From JAHFQJ01 sp046050125 (GTDB lineage: Bacteria; Pseudomonadota; Gammaproteobacteria; Burkholderiales; Burkholderiaceae), in contig JBJOQB010000103.1 in NCBI GenBank assembly GCA_046050125.1, forward strand, positions 1 through 13,942: a stretch of 13,942 bases of DNA, given 5' to 3'. The first letter of the stretch is position 1. Every line of letters begins with the position of its first letter. The notes beneath the pieces are model-generated. The model was not told where the DNA came from. It saw nothing but the letters and a program-made list of their open reading frames with translations, and ran no database searches. A program made the position numbers and the translations under genes. Of the stretch, positions 1 to 6,776 are shown piece by piece.

Positions 1-1
1 A

Positions 2-358
2 ATATTTAATAAAGATATCAAAGATATAACATTAAATGAATTAATTATTTCCTTAACAATGATGCAAAATGCAAATGATAATATAAATCATGAAATATTA
101 TTTAGTATTTTAAAAGTTGACCCTAGTGTCTCAGAAAAAATATGGGGTACATGGGGAGTTATATGTATCAGACTAGGAGATTTATATAGTAATAATAATC
201 GATATTATGCTTTAGAATATACTACTAGTATTCAAAAGTTAAAACTTATACTTTTTGAAATTACATGTATTTCACTAGATAATTTACATCTAAATTTTCA
301 AAAACTAATAAATTCTAAAAAATCCCATTATGCTTTTTTAGATTATGATAAGTATTAA
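2..358 (+). CDS. Hypothetical protein, C-terminal part (5' end outside window)
   Basis: The frame is open from base 2, with codons upstream of the first internal ATG at 59 reading IFNKDIKDITLNELIISLT, so this is most likely the 3' end of a longer gene that starts before the window. About 118 residues are visible, ending at a TAA at 356-358. They are rich in Asn, Ile, Leu and Tyr, and I see no catalytic motif, signal peptide or clear membrane segment. The alternation of hydrophobic and polar residues suggests a helical soluble domain. No ribosome-binding site precedes the ATG at 59, which supports the partial-gene reading. I do not recognise the family. The next gene on the same strand, 90 bp downstream, is a broken TM2 gene. 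Confidence 0.55.
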   Translation: MFNKDIKDITLNELIISLTMMQNANDNINHEILFSILKVDPSVSEKIWGTWGVICIRLGDLYSNNNRYYALEYTTSIQKLKLILFEITCISLDNLHLNFQKLINSKKSHYAFLDYDKY

Positions 359-448
359 AGATACAATAAACTAATTTAAATCTAAAATGTACAATAAATA
401 CCCAATCATGTAAAATTAAATAACCTAGATAACTAAATAAAGAAAGTT

Positions 449-693
449 ATGAACATGGTGTTTTGTAGGGGTTGTGGCAAATCAATTCATGAAACAGCTA
501 AAAATTGCCTATTATGTGGAGCTGTGCAAGGCACAAGAATAAATGATAAAAGTAGAGTTACTGCTGCAGTTTTAGCATTTTTTATAGGTAGTATTGGATT
601 GGGACTTTTATCCCTGCATTTGTGGCTTTTACAGAATTTATTCTTCTGCTATGTATGTCAGATGAAAAATTTAATTATAAGTATAATAAATAA
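449..693 (+). pseudogene. TM2-domain protein, broken by internal deletion and frameshift
   Basis: The N-terminal part reads as a zinc-ribbon plus the first TM2 helix: FCRGCGKSIHETAKNCLLCG has two CxxC pairs, followed by KSRVTAAVLAFFIGSIGLG. TM2 proteins of this layout normally continue with a HKFYLG-like turn, a second helix and a C-terminal tail. Here the turn and most of the second helix are missing. The expected tail appears in another frame from about base 604: TFIPAFVAFTEFILLL, then CMSDEKFNYKYNK and TAA at 691-693. The junction lies near 598-606. About 20-25 residues appear lost, with a length not divisible by three. The original frame runs on to 706, but its sequence after the junction is not family-like. 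An AAGAAAG stretch precedes the ATG at 449; the ATG at 455 is an alternative start. The intact family are small membrane proteins of unknown role. Confidence 0.8.
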
Positions 694-717
694 GATTTTT
701 TATTAATTGGTAATATA

Positions 718-760
718 TGATGTTGAGGTTTAGAAAATAAATTAATAAACTTTAACATCA
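718..760. other. Long imperfect hairpin downstream of the TM2 pseudogene
   Basis: The arms at 718-732 (TGATGTTGAGGTTTA) and 746-760 (TAAACTTTAACATCA) can pair over 15 positions if two G-U wobbles are allowed, leaving a 13-nt loop. No T-run follows on the plus strand, so it is not a typical intrinsic terminator. It may protect or end the upstream transcript. Chance pairing is possible in DNA this AT-rich, but a 15-bp stem is long for that. Confidence 0.4.
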
Positions 761-780
761 AAAATATTTAGAAAGCCAAA

Positions 781-805
781 AAACAAAAAAAGCCACAAAG
801 TGGCT
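781..805 (-). terminator. Intrinsic terminator of tRNA-Phe
   Basis: The perfect 6-bp stem AGCCAC/GTGGCT (791-796 with 800-805) has a 3-nt loop. On the minus strand it is followed by TTTTTTGTTTTTT, reading 790 downwards. It sits 17 bp past the 3' end of the minus-strand tRNA-Phe gene, exactly where its terminator is expected. The plus-strand side also has a T-rich tract (ATTTTATTT), so it may also stop transcription from the left. Confidence 0.85.
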
Positions 806-822
806 ATTTTATTTGGTTAACA

Positions 823-898
823 TGGTGGCTCGGGACGGAATCGAACCGCCGACACAAGGATTTTCAATCCTCTGCTCTACCGACTGAGCTACCGAGCC
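823..898 (-). tRNA. tRNA-Phe (anticodon GAA)
   Basis: The minus strand begins GGCTCGGTAGCTCAGTCGGT and folds as a 76-nt tRNA. The 7-bp acceptor stem is GGCTCGG/CCGAGCC and the D arm is GCTC...GAGC. The anticodon loop TTGAAAA lies between GAGGA and TCCTT, giving anticodon GAA. The T arm has GGTTCGATTCC, the discriminator base is A, and the 3' CCA is encoded (TGG at 823-825 on the plus strand). The gene stands alone, with its own promoter at 913-940 and terminator at 781-805. Confidence 0.97.
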
Positions 899-912
899 TT
901 AACCAATACGTT

Positions 913-940
913 ATTATAGCATTAATTATAAATTTTGCAA
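913..940 (-). promoter_or_regulatory. Sigma-70-type promoter of tRNA-Phe
   Basis: Reading the minus strand, TTGCAA (935-940) is followed after 16 bp by a perfect TATAAT (913-918). The expected start of transcription is about 8-10 bp before the tRNA 5' end at 898. Position and quality fit a strong stable-RNA promoter. Confidence 0.6.
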
Positions 941-1029
941 GTAATTTTTAAGTCAAATGCAAATAATTAGCCGAATAAAATACTTTTACACGCTAAAATT
1001 AGAACTTATTTTAACAAAAAAACTGTAGA

Positions 1030-1317
1030 CTAATTCAATTCATGTGCATTCTGCAAATGTTTATCAAAATGATTCTTTGAACAAAAACTTAGTATATCAT
1101 CATCATGCATATCACAAAAATAAATTCCACTCGCCTCATTTCCACAAGTATAGCAATCAATTCTAAAATCTTTATCTTTATGATATTTCATTTTAGATAA
1201 ATTGCTGTAACGTATATTATTTCCTTCACTTATACCACGCCTAATTAAAATCCAGTTACTGATGTTACTTAGGCTATGCTTCATAGTTTTTAAACTAATT
1301 AATGTTTTTGTTTTCAT
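1030..1317 (-). CDS. Small Cys/His-rich hypothetical protein
   Basis: This is a 95-residue frame not in conflict with any other gene. The N-terminal half is basic (MKTKTLISLKTMKHSL...). The C-terminal half holds a dense set of possible metal ligands: CYTCG, then FCDMH about ten residues on, then FCSKNHFDKH and a final NAH. This gives five Cys and four His within about 40 residues, which could form a small zinc-binding fold. I do not recognise the family. No Shine-Dalgarno sequence precedes the ATG at 1317, and an internal ATG at residue 12 is an alternative start, so the N-terminus is uncertain. It lies between the tRNA-Phe promoter and a long AT-rich gap. The ordered Cys/His spacing argues that the frame is real, but it may be a remnant. 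Confidence 0.45.
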   Translation of the reverse strand: MKTKTLISLKTMKHSLSNISNWILIRRGISEGNNIRYSNLSKMKYHKDKDFRIDCYTCGNEASGIYFCDMHDDDILSFCSKNHFDKHLQNAHELN

Positions 1318-1678
1318 ATGATGATAATTAATTGCATAGTTAAATTAGAAAGCCTTTTTAGAATAATATACAAAAATTGCTACTAAAAATAGCAAATTTA
1401 ACCATAAAAAATATGTCATATTATTATTGTTAGTTGTAATTGTATATTTTCAAACACATATATTACAATTCATAGCTTATTGTGCTAGGATTATAAGTAT
1501 ATGTATTGCTTATTGGCTATAAATTTGCACAGTACATATGCAATAGCACATATAATTTTTATATATAAATCATATATAATTATGACATATATAGTATAAA
1601 AATATATCATATATACATAATTTATAGCAAAAGCAAAATAAAATTGCATAACATACTACTATAACTATAATAAATATT
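1318..1678. other. AT-rich intergenic region without a gene
   Basis: About 360 bp between divergent genes, overwhelmingly A and T, with runs of alternating TA. I find no credible coding frame, tRNA or terminator. Minor structure includes the palindrome AATATG-T-CATATT (1410-1422) and a series of CATATA/CATATG words described separately. It must hold the promoter of the transporter at 1679, but in this composition many -10-like words occur and I cannot choose one. Confidence 0.6.
1549..1622 (+). repeat. Two-copy imperfect 37-bp tandem repeat, CATATA words
   Basis: Units at 1549-1585 and 1586-1622 align with no gap. Both start CATATA and both contain TCATATATA at the same internal offset (copies at 1570-1578 and 1607-1615). 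CATATA/CATATG words begin at 1535, 1549, 1571, 1586 and 1608, with steps of 14, 22, 15 and 22 bp. The region is almost pure A/T apart from these C residues, so part of the match is compositional. It ends 56 bp before the start codon of the transporter. Confidence 0.4.
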
Positions 1679-2620
1679 ATGAGCAAACCCATATCAAACT
1701 CTCAAACATCTCTAGCGATTATCTATGCAAAATTAATTTTAGCATCTATGTTTTGGGGTGGAACTTGGGTTGCAGGGCGTTTAGCTGTACAAGAGGTTGC
1801 TCCTTTTACAGTTGCTGTTCTACGTTTTACTATGGCAATTGCTATATTTGCTGTAATTGTCTATCATCAGCATAAAACTCTTATTATTAAATTAAATAAA
1901 AAAGAAGTAAGTACATTAATTTTAATGGGTGTTACGGGTATTTTTCTTTATAGCTACTGCTTTTTATATGGATTAAAACATATTAGTGCCAGCCGAGGCT
2001 CTTTAGTTATTGCTTTAAATCCAATTATGGTATCGGTTATTGGTTGTATGTTTTTTAAAGAAAGTGCTAATTTCAAAAAAGTATTTGGCATCGCAATTGC
2101 ATTAATTGGTAGCTTGTTTGTAATTACAAATGGGCATATCTCTTCAATCTTTCAATCTAGCGTAGGAATTGGCGAGTTACTCATATTGGGTGGTGCAATT
2201 TCATGGACTTCTTATACATTTATTGGAAAACATATCAGTGATACTGTTTCTCCGCTATTAGTTAATTTTTATTCATGTTTTGCTGGCTATATTTTACTTT
2301 GCCTTGCAAATTTTGAAGGCGTAATTAGCGATAATCAAACCTTAAGCACAACAATTGCACATTTACAAAGCTATTCATTACAAGCATGGATTTGCATTGC
2401 TTACCTTGGCATATTTGGAACTGCAATTAGCTATGTGTGGTTTACTGACGGCTTAAAACATATCGGAGCATCAAGAGCATCAGCTTTTTTAAATTTAATA
2501 CCAATATTTGGCGTCGTATTTGGTGCTTTAATTTTAGGCGAAACATTAAGTATATCTGTGATAATCGGGGGAAGTGCCATTATTTTAGGCTTAGTACTGA
2601 TTAACAAATCAAAAAATTAA
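1679..2620 (+). CDS. DMT-family transporter with two EamA domains
   Basis: This is a 313-residue inner-membrane protein of the drug/metabolite transporter superfamily. Ten hydrophobic segments are visible in two halves of five, residues about 12-150 and 160-310. The first helix carries ASMFWGGTWVAGRLA, and the pairs YGLKHISASRGSLV and DGLKHIGASRASAF occupy equivalent places in each half, the usual sign of the internal EamA duplication. The length is typical. The substrate cannot be told from sequence; relatives export amino acids, nucleosides or other small metabolites. The ATG at 1679 has no clear Shine-Dalgarno sequence, but no better start exists and the first helix follows at a normal distance. 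The next gene, ppsA, starts 64 bp downstream on the same strand with its own ribosome-binding site, so cotranscription is possible but a functional link is not implied. Confidence 0.9.
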   Translation: MSKPISNSQTSLAIIYAKLILASMFWGGTWVAGRLAVQEVAPFTVAVLRFTMAIAIFAVIVYHQHKTLIIKLNKKEVSTLILMGVTGIFLYSYCFLYGLKHISASRGSLVIALNPIMVSVIGCMFFKESANFKKVFGIAIALIGSLFVITNGHISSIFQSSVGIGELLILGGAISWTSYTFIGKHISDTVSPLLVNFYSCFAGYILLCLANFEGVISDNQTLSTTIAHLQSYSLQAWICIAYLGIFGTAISYVWFTDGLKHIGASRASAFLNLIPIFGVVFGALILGETLSISVIIGGSAIILGLVLINKSKN

Positions 2621-2684
2621 CTCTATTAACTATATAACTAATATTCAAATCATTTATTAACATAATCACATAGCAAGGAAAAAT

Positions 2685-5051
2685 ATGAAATACATTATCC
2701 CATTAAATGCACTTCGCATGACCGATATTGAGCAAGTCGGCGGTAAAAATGCCTCACTTGGCGAATTAATTTCGCAACTTTCACATGCAGGTGTAAAAGT
2801 TCCTGATGGCTTTGCAACAACATCTGATGCTTTTCGTAATTTCATTAGTTTTAATAATTTAGATGATTTTATTCAACAAGAATTAGCTAAACTTGATGTA
2901 GATAATATTCAAGATTTACTTAATACAGGTAAAAATATTCGCCAAAAAGTAATTGATGGAGAATTTCCACCTGAATTTGAGCAAAGTATCCGAGCAAATT
3001 ATGCAAAATTAGTTGAAGAATACGGCGATAAAGCCTCATTTGCAGTACGCTCATCAGCAACAGCTGAGGATTTACCTGATGCTTCATTTGCGGGACAACA
3101 GGAAACAATTTTAAATGTAGTGGGAATTGAAGCAATTCTACATAATATTAAGTTAGTATTTTCATCTTTATATAATGACAGGGCAATCTCATACCGTGTA
3201 CATAAAGGATTTAGCCATACTGAAGTTGCATTATCAGTGGGTGTACAACGCATGGTAAGGTCTGATTTATCATCTTCTGGCGTTATGTTTACTATGGACA
3301 CAGAAAGCGGATTTAATGGCGTAGTGTTCATTACCGCAAGCTATGGCTTAGGTGAAATGGTGGTTCAAGGAGCAGTAAACCCTGATGAGTACTATGTTTC
3401 AAAATATGCTTTAGATAATAATTACTATTCAATTATTCGTAGGCATTTAGGTTCTAAACTTCAAAAAATGGAATTTGCACCAAGCGAAAGTAATAAATTA
3501 GTGCAAACCGTAGATGTTGGTGTGGAACGCTATCAATTCTGCTTAAATGATAAAGATGTAGAACAACTTGCAATTTATGCCTGTGCAATTGAAAAACATT
3601 ATGGCAGACCAATGGATATAGAATGGGGCAAAGATGGAATTGATGGGCAACTTTACATTTTACAAGCACGCCCAGAAACAGTTAAAAGCCAAGCCAAAAT
3701 AGAAGAAAAATTCAAACTCAAAGGCAATTCAAACATACTAGCAAAAGGACGAGCAATCGGACAAAAAATTGGCACAGGTACAGTTAGAATTTTACATGAT
3801 GCTAGCGAAATGGATAAAATCCAAGCAGGAGATATTTTAGTTGCAGATATGACTGACCCAAATTGGGAGCCAATCATGAAGCGAGCAAGTGCAATTGTAA
3901 CTAATCGTGGTGGGCGTACTTGCCATGCTGCAATTATTGCACGAGAATTAGGCGTTCCAGCAGTTGTAGGCTGTGGCGATGCAACCAAGGTTTTAACTGA
4001 CGGCATGCTAGCTACTGTTTCATGTGCTGAAGGCGATGAAGGTTATATTTACGAAGGCTTACTAGATATTGAAGTAACTACAGTAGAGCAAGGCAATTTA
4101 GAAGAATTACCAATAAAAATGATGATGAATGTAGGCAATCCACAACTAGCATTTGATTTTTGTCAAATTCCAAATGATGGAGTAGGTTTAGCTCGCATGG
4201 AGTTCCTAATTAACAATCACATTGGTGTGCACCCGCAAGCAATTTTAGCGTATCCACATATTGATTTAGACTTGAAAAAAGCTATTGAAAATATCGCTCG
4301 TGGATATCCATCTCCGCAAGCATTCTTTGTATCAAAGCTAACCGAAGGAATTGCGACAATTGCAACAGCATTTTATCCAAAGCCTGTTATTCTGCGTCTT
4401 TCTGATTTCAAATCAAATGAATATCAAAAATTAATTGGTGGCTCACGCTTTGAACCATCTGAAGAAAATCCAATGTTAGGATTCAGAGGTGCAAGCCGTT
4501 ACGTACATGAAAGCTTTAGCAAAGCATTTGAAATGGAATGCCAAGCAATTAAATTTGTACGTGAAAACATGGGACTAGATAATATTCAAATTATGGTACC
4601 TTTTGTAAGAACAGTAAACCAAGGCAAAAAAGTTATTGAAGAACTTGCAAAACATGGTTTAAAACAAAAAGAGCATAATTTAAAAATTATCATGATGTGT
4701 GAAGTACCAAGTAATGCATTACTGGCTGATGAATTCTTACAAATATTTGACGGATTTTCAATTGGCTCAAATGACTTAACTCAACTAACATTAGGATTAG
4801 ATAGAGATAGTGGCTTAGAGGTACTAATGGCAGATTTTGATGAAAGAGATGAGGCTGTCAAAAAATTATTAACTATGGCATTGACTGCAGCTAAAAAACA
4901 GGGCAAATATATTGGAATATGTGGGCAAGGACCTTCAGACCACCCAGATTTTGCACAATGGCTTATGGAACAAGGAATTAGTAGCCTATCATTAAATCCA
5001 GATGCAGTTGTTAGCACATGGCAAAATTTAGCTAGAGTCTGTGTAGAGTAA
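2685..5051 (+). CDS. ppsA: Phosphoenolpyruvate synthase (pyruvate, water dikinase)
   Basis: This enzyme converts pyruvate, ATP and water to phosphoenolpyruvate, AMP and phosphate (EC 2.7.9.2), the entry to gluconeogenesis from pyruvate, in the cytosol. At 788 residues it is the normal length. The domains run in family order. The N-terminal ATP-binding domain has GGKNASLGELI (residues 19-29) and AVRSSATAEDLPDASFAGQ. The mobile swivelling domain has TNRGGRTCHAAIIAREL, whose His414 is the phosphorylated residue (E. coli His421). The C-terminal PEP/pyruvate barrel has GSNDLTQLTLGLDRDSG and GICGQGPSD, whose Cys746 is the expected proton donor. The start at 2685 follows AAGGAA at a suitable distance. 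In many proteobacteria the enzyme is controlled by the PpsR kinase/phosphorylase, encoded next door in some; no ppsR is in this window. The gene ends before a hairpin and a convergent gene. Confidence 0.97.
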   Translation: MKYIIPLNALRMTDIEQVGGKNASLGELISQLSHAGVKVPDGFATTSDAFRNFISFNNLDDFIQQELAKLDVDNIQDLLNTGKNIRQKVIDGEFPPEFEQSIRANYAKLVEEYGDKASFAVRSSATAEDLPDASFAGQQETILNVVGIEAILHNIKLVFSSLYNDRAISYRVHKGFSHTEVALSVGVQRMVRSDLSSSGVMFTMDTESGFNGVVFITASYGLGEMVVQGAVNPDEYYVSKYALDNNYYSIIRRHLGSKLQKMEFAPSESNKLVQTVDVGVERYQFCLNDKDVEQLAIYACAIEKHYGRPMDIEWGKDGIDGQLYILQARPETVKSQAKIEEKFKLKGNSNILAKGRAIGQKIGTGTVRILHDASEMDKIQAGDILVADMTDPNWEPIMKRASAIVTNRGGRTCHAAIIARELGVPAVVGCGDATKVLTDGMLATVSCAEGDEGYIYEGLLDIEVTTVEQGNLEELPIKMMMNVGNPQLAFDFCQIPNDGVGLARMEFLINNHIGVHPQAILAYPHIDLDLKKAIENIARGYPSPQAFFVSKLTEGIATIATAFYPKPVILRLSDFKSNEYQKLIGGSRFEPSEENPMLGFRGASRYVHESFSKAFEMECQAIKFVRENMGLDNIQIMVPFVRTVNQGKKVIEELAKHGLKQKEHNLKIIMMCEVPSNALLADEFLQIFDGFSIGSNDLTQLTLGLDRDSGLEVLMADFDERDEAVKKLLTMALTAAKKQGKYIGICGQGPSDHPDFAQWLMEQGISSLSLNPDAVVSTWQNLARVCVE

Positions 5052-5069
5052 ATCAGTATAATAAATTAA

Positions 5070-5093
5070 ATGTGCCTGCGAAAGCAGGTGCAT
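5070..5093. repeat. GAAA-loop hairpin between convergent genes
   Basis: The arms ATGTGCCTGC (5070-5079) and GCAGGTGCAT (5084-5093) pair over 10 bp, with two G-U wobbles in the plus-strand RNA, closed by a GAAA tetraloop (5080-5083). It lies 19 bp after the ppsA stop and 19 bp before the end of the convergent acetyltransferase gene. Neither side has a strong T-run, so it is either a weak shared terminator or a 3'-end stabiliser. The core CCTGCGAAAGCAGG resembles a dispersed palindromic repeat core (of the CGAAAG type) common in many proteobacterial genomes, so it may be one copy of an interspersed family. That last point is inference. Confidence 0.6.
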
Positions 5094-5111
5094 ATAAATC
5101 TAAACACCAAG

Positions 5112-6080
5112 CTACAAAGTAACTCTAGATGATTTCAAATTGCGTAATATTTCAGATGATGTAGTATTACTTATTATCGTAGGATTAGATTTTTTCTTAC
5201 TTTCTTTTGGCTCGATAGCATATGATTTAATTTGCTCGGTATACTTATTCCCATTAATATTAAAAGTAAATGGCACTGATTTTAGTATTTTAATTCCATC
5301 AATTTTTTCATACATATCTTGAGCATACTTACTCGGACAAACAAAAGTAACGCCATGAGGCTGTAAATCGCTTAGTACTTTTTTTAGTAGCCCGCCTGCA
5401 ATTCCTTGACCACGATATTCAGGATTATCACTAGAAGCTAGTAAATCTAACTCAAAAAACCTAGAATCCATACCAGATAATTTATAAACTTTATCCGCTC
5501 TATCGGATAATTCAGCATCTATAAAAACATCTTTTGCTCTTCCATCTTCTGAATCTTCATAATCATCAAAATAATCAGTATTTTTCGGCGGTAAAACTGT
5601 AGCAGCAGCAATAATTTTACCTGTATCAGGATTACGTGCAATATAGCAAAAACCGTATATAGCAGCTGCTCTTATAGATTGCTCAAAATATTTTTCTAAT
5701 TTATTTAAACTATCTGCTGAAATTTTAGACTTACTTCCATGCTCTTGTTGTAATATAAATTGAGCACATTTCTCTTTTCTAGCAAATGAATGTGCCATTA
5801 ATCGAGATAAACGCAAGATATCATTTTCAGATGTACTACCACATAATCTATGGCATCTATATTCTTTACCATTTTTTGCTTTAATATAAAAAGTAGCATC
5901 TTTTAATTTAGTTTTACTTAAATCATCTACACAATTAAATGAAATTGGACTAAAACTAGTTCTTTTAGCAATCAAAGATTTTAATTCCTCAGAATCTTTA
6001 TTTGTTCCCTGTAAAGCATATATTAATGCTTTAGAAATTTTAGATGTATTTTCTGTGATACTTGTACGAAGTTGTGGCAT
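5112..6080 (-). CDS. GNAT-family N-acetyltransferase with N-terminal extension
   Basis: The 322-residue protein carries a GNAT fold in about residues 75-290. The acetyl-CoA binding motif A is clear: a strand FFELDLLAS (208-216), then NPEYRGQGIAGGLLKKVL, where R223-G-Q-G-I-A228 fits the R/Q-x-x-G-x-G/A signature. Further strands follow (GVTFVCPS, IKILKSVPFTF). A first helix at ILRLSRLMAHSF (88-99) fits the usual alpha-1. About 70 polar residues precede the domain and a Lys/Ser-rich tail of about 30 follows it; GNATs are commonly 150-200 residues. The substrate is unknown. The ATG at 6080 has no strong Shine-Dalgarno sequence, but the next Met lies deep in the domain, so this start is preferred. 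The gene stands alone, convergent with ppsA and divergent from the frameshifted gene at 6177. I am sure of the GNAT domain, not of the role. Confidence 0.8.
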   Translation of the reverse strand: MPQLRTSITENTSKISKALIYALQGTNKDSEELKSLIAKRTSFSPISFNCVDDLSKTKLKDATFYIKAKNGKEYRCHRLCGSTSENDILRLSRLMAHSFARKEKCAQFILQQEHGSKSKISADSLNKLEKYFEQSIRAAAIYGFCYIARNPDTGKIIAAATVLPPKNTDYFDDYEDSEDGRAKDVFIDAELSDRADKVYKLSGMDSRFFELDLLASSDNPEYRGQGIAGGLLKKVLSDLQPHGVTFVCPSKYAQDMYEKIDGIKILKSVPFTFNINGNKYTEQIKSYAIEPKESKKKSNPTIISNTTSSEILRNLKSSRVTL

Positions 6081-6111
6081 ACAATAGAAAAGTTAATTTA
6101 ATATAATACAT

Positions 6112-6140
6112 ATTCTATTTACTATTAGAACAAAATACAA
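6112..6140 (-). promoter_or_regulatory. Candidate promoter of the acetyltransferase gene
   Basis: On the minus strand TTGTAT (6135-6140) and TAGAAT (6112-6117) are separated by 17 bp, placing transcription start about 25 bp upstream of the ATG at 6080. Both boxes are near consensus, but AT-rich DNA yields such pairs by chance. Confidence 0.35.
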
Positions 6141-6176
6141 TAAGTAATTACCTTGCAATAAAAAGGAAACAAACAA

Positions 6177-6568
6177 ATGTTAAATAATAACTTAATAACA
6201 TCAATTGAAAAATGGAAAGATATATCACAATCCACTATTTTAAGCCAGCATGGAAATGCAGAACCATCTACAAAAAACTTAGCTCAGCAATTGATGAACA
6301 GAAAACAAATACCCCTGAATATCAAAAATTAGAACAAGATTTTATAAATGCAATACCACATGTAGAAGTAGCGTATTTAAAAGTAGATTTACTTGAGCTT
6401 TACACCCAAACAAACCCCAAAGATAGAAATAATAATCAAATATATGACACACAATACCGCAATCTAACCATAAAAATACTAAAAGCACAGCAACAAATCC
6501 TAAATCAAAATGAATATTTAAGTAATATACAAGATATTGCAACTAACAATAAAACAGAAATAGCATAA
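6177..6568 (+). pseudogene. Small hypothetical gene, apparent -1 frameshift
   Basis: A ribosome-binding site (AAAAGGAAAC, 6161-6170) precedes the ATG at 6177. That frame reads MLNNNLITSIEKWKDISQST and onward for 51 codons to a TAG at 6330-6332. A second frame then carries a longer helical sequence to the TAA at 6566-6568, including NTPEYQKLEQDFINAIPHVE. That frame has its own ATG at 6212, but with no ribosome-binding site and an implausible first 25 residues. Restoring one A in the run at 6302-6305 joins them as LAQQLMNRK-TNTPEYQKLEQDF, giving a continuous 130-residue, mostly helical, soluble protein. So this is one gene with a one-base deletion, a sequencing error in a homopolymer, or a programmed or phase-variable slip. 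The product belongs to no family I recognise. It is divergent from the acetyltransferase gene, 96 bp away. Confidence 0.6.
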
Positions 6569-6610
6569 AATAAAGCATAGATAATAATATTTATGCAATA
6601 AAAATACTTA

Positions 6611-6758
6611 GCCATAAATTCAGTTTTATGGCATAATAAGCATAATCAAATTTAAAATTGAAAGTACTTAGATATATTAGATAAGTACCATAGCTAAATC
6701 AGAATTGCTTGTTGTAAAAGCAAACGCTAAAATTGAAACAAAGATAGTACAAATACTA
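6611..6758 (+). other. Non-coding stretch with four short hairpins upstream of lipA
   Basis: The roughly 210 bp between the frameshifted gene and the lipA leader ORF hold no credible gene. Four small inverted repeats follow one another: GCCATAAA/TTTATGGC (6611-6632, 6-nt loop), GTACTTA/TAAGTAC (6664-6688, 11-nt loop), TTGCTT/AAGCAA (6705-6723, 7-nt loop) and TAGTA/TACTA (6745-6758, 4-nt loop). The first is strong enough to help end the upstream transcript; on the minus strand it is followed by a short T-run at a distance of a few bases. The others could be leader structure or chance. Confidence 0.35.
6705..6733 (+). promoter_or_regulatory. Candidate promoter of the lipA leader transcript
   Basis: TTGCTT (6705-6710) and TAAAAT (6728-6733) are spaced 17 bp apart, giving a start near 6740 and a leader of about 37 nt before the small ORF at 6777. 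If correct, the hairpins upstream of 6723 are not in the lipA mRNA. AT-rich composition lowers confidence. Confidence 0.3.
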
Positions 6759-6776
6759 CAACTAGGAGCAATTTTT

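Noticed and set aside
1535..1622. CRISPR array or replication iterons
   Set aside because: Repeats are too short, too AT-biased and unequal in spacing, there are no unique spacers, and no cas or rep gene is nearby.
6342..6542. A minus-strand open frame opposite the small gene at 6177-6568
   Set aside because: Its product is an Leu/Phe/Val string with no ribosome-binding site, as expected from the complement of a Lys/Asn-rich coding region.
6212..6568. Treating the 118-codon frame from the ATG at 6212 as an intact gene
   Set aside because: It has no ribosome-binding site and its first 25 residues do not resemble the rest; the upstream start at 6177 with a frameshift explains both halves better. 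Not fully excluded.
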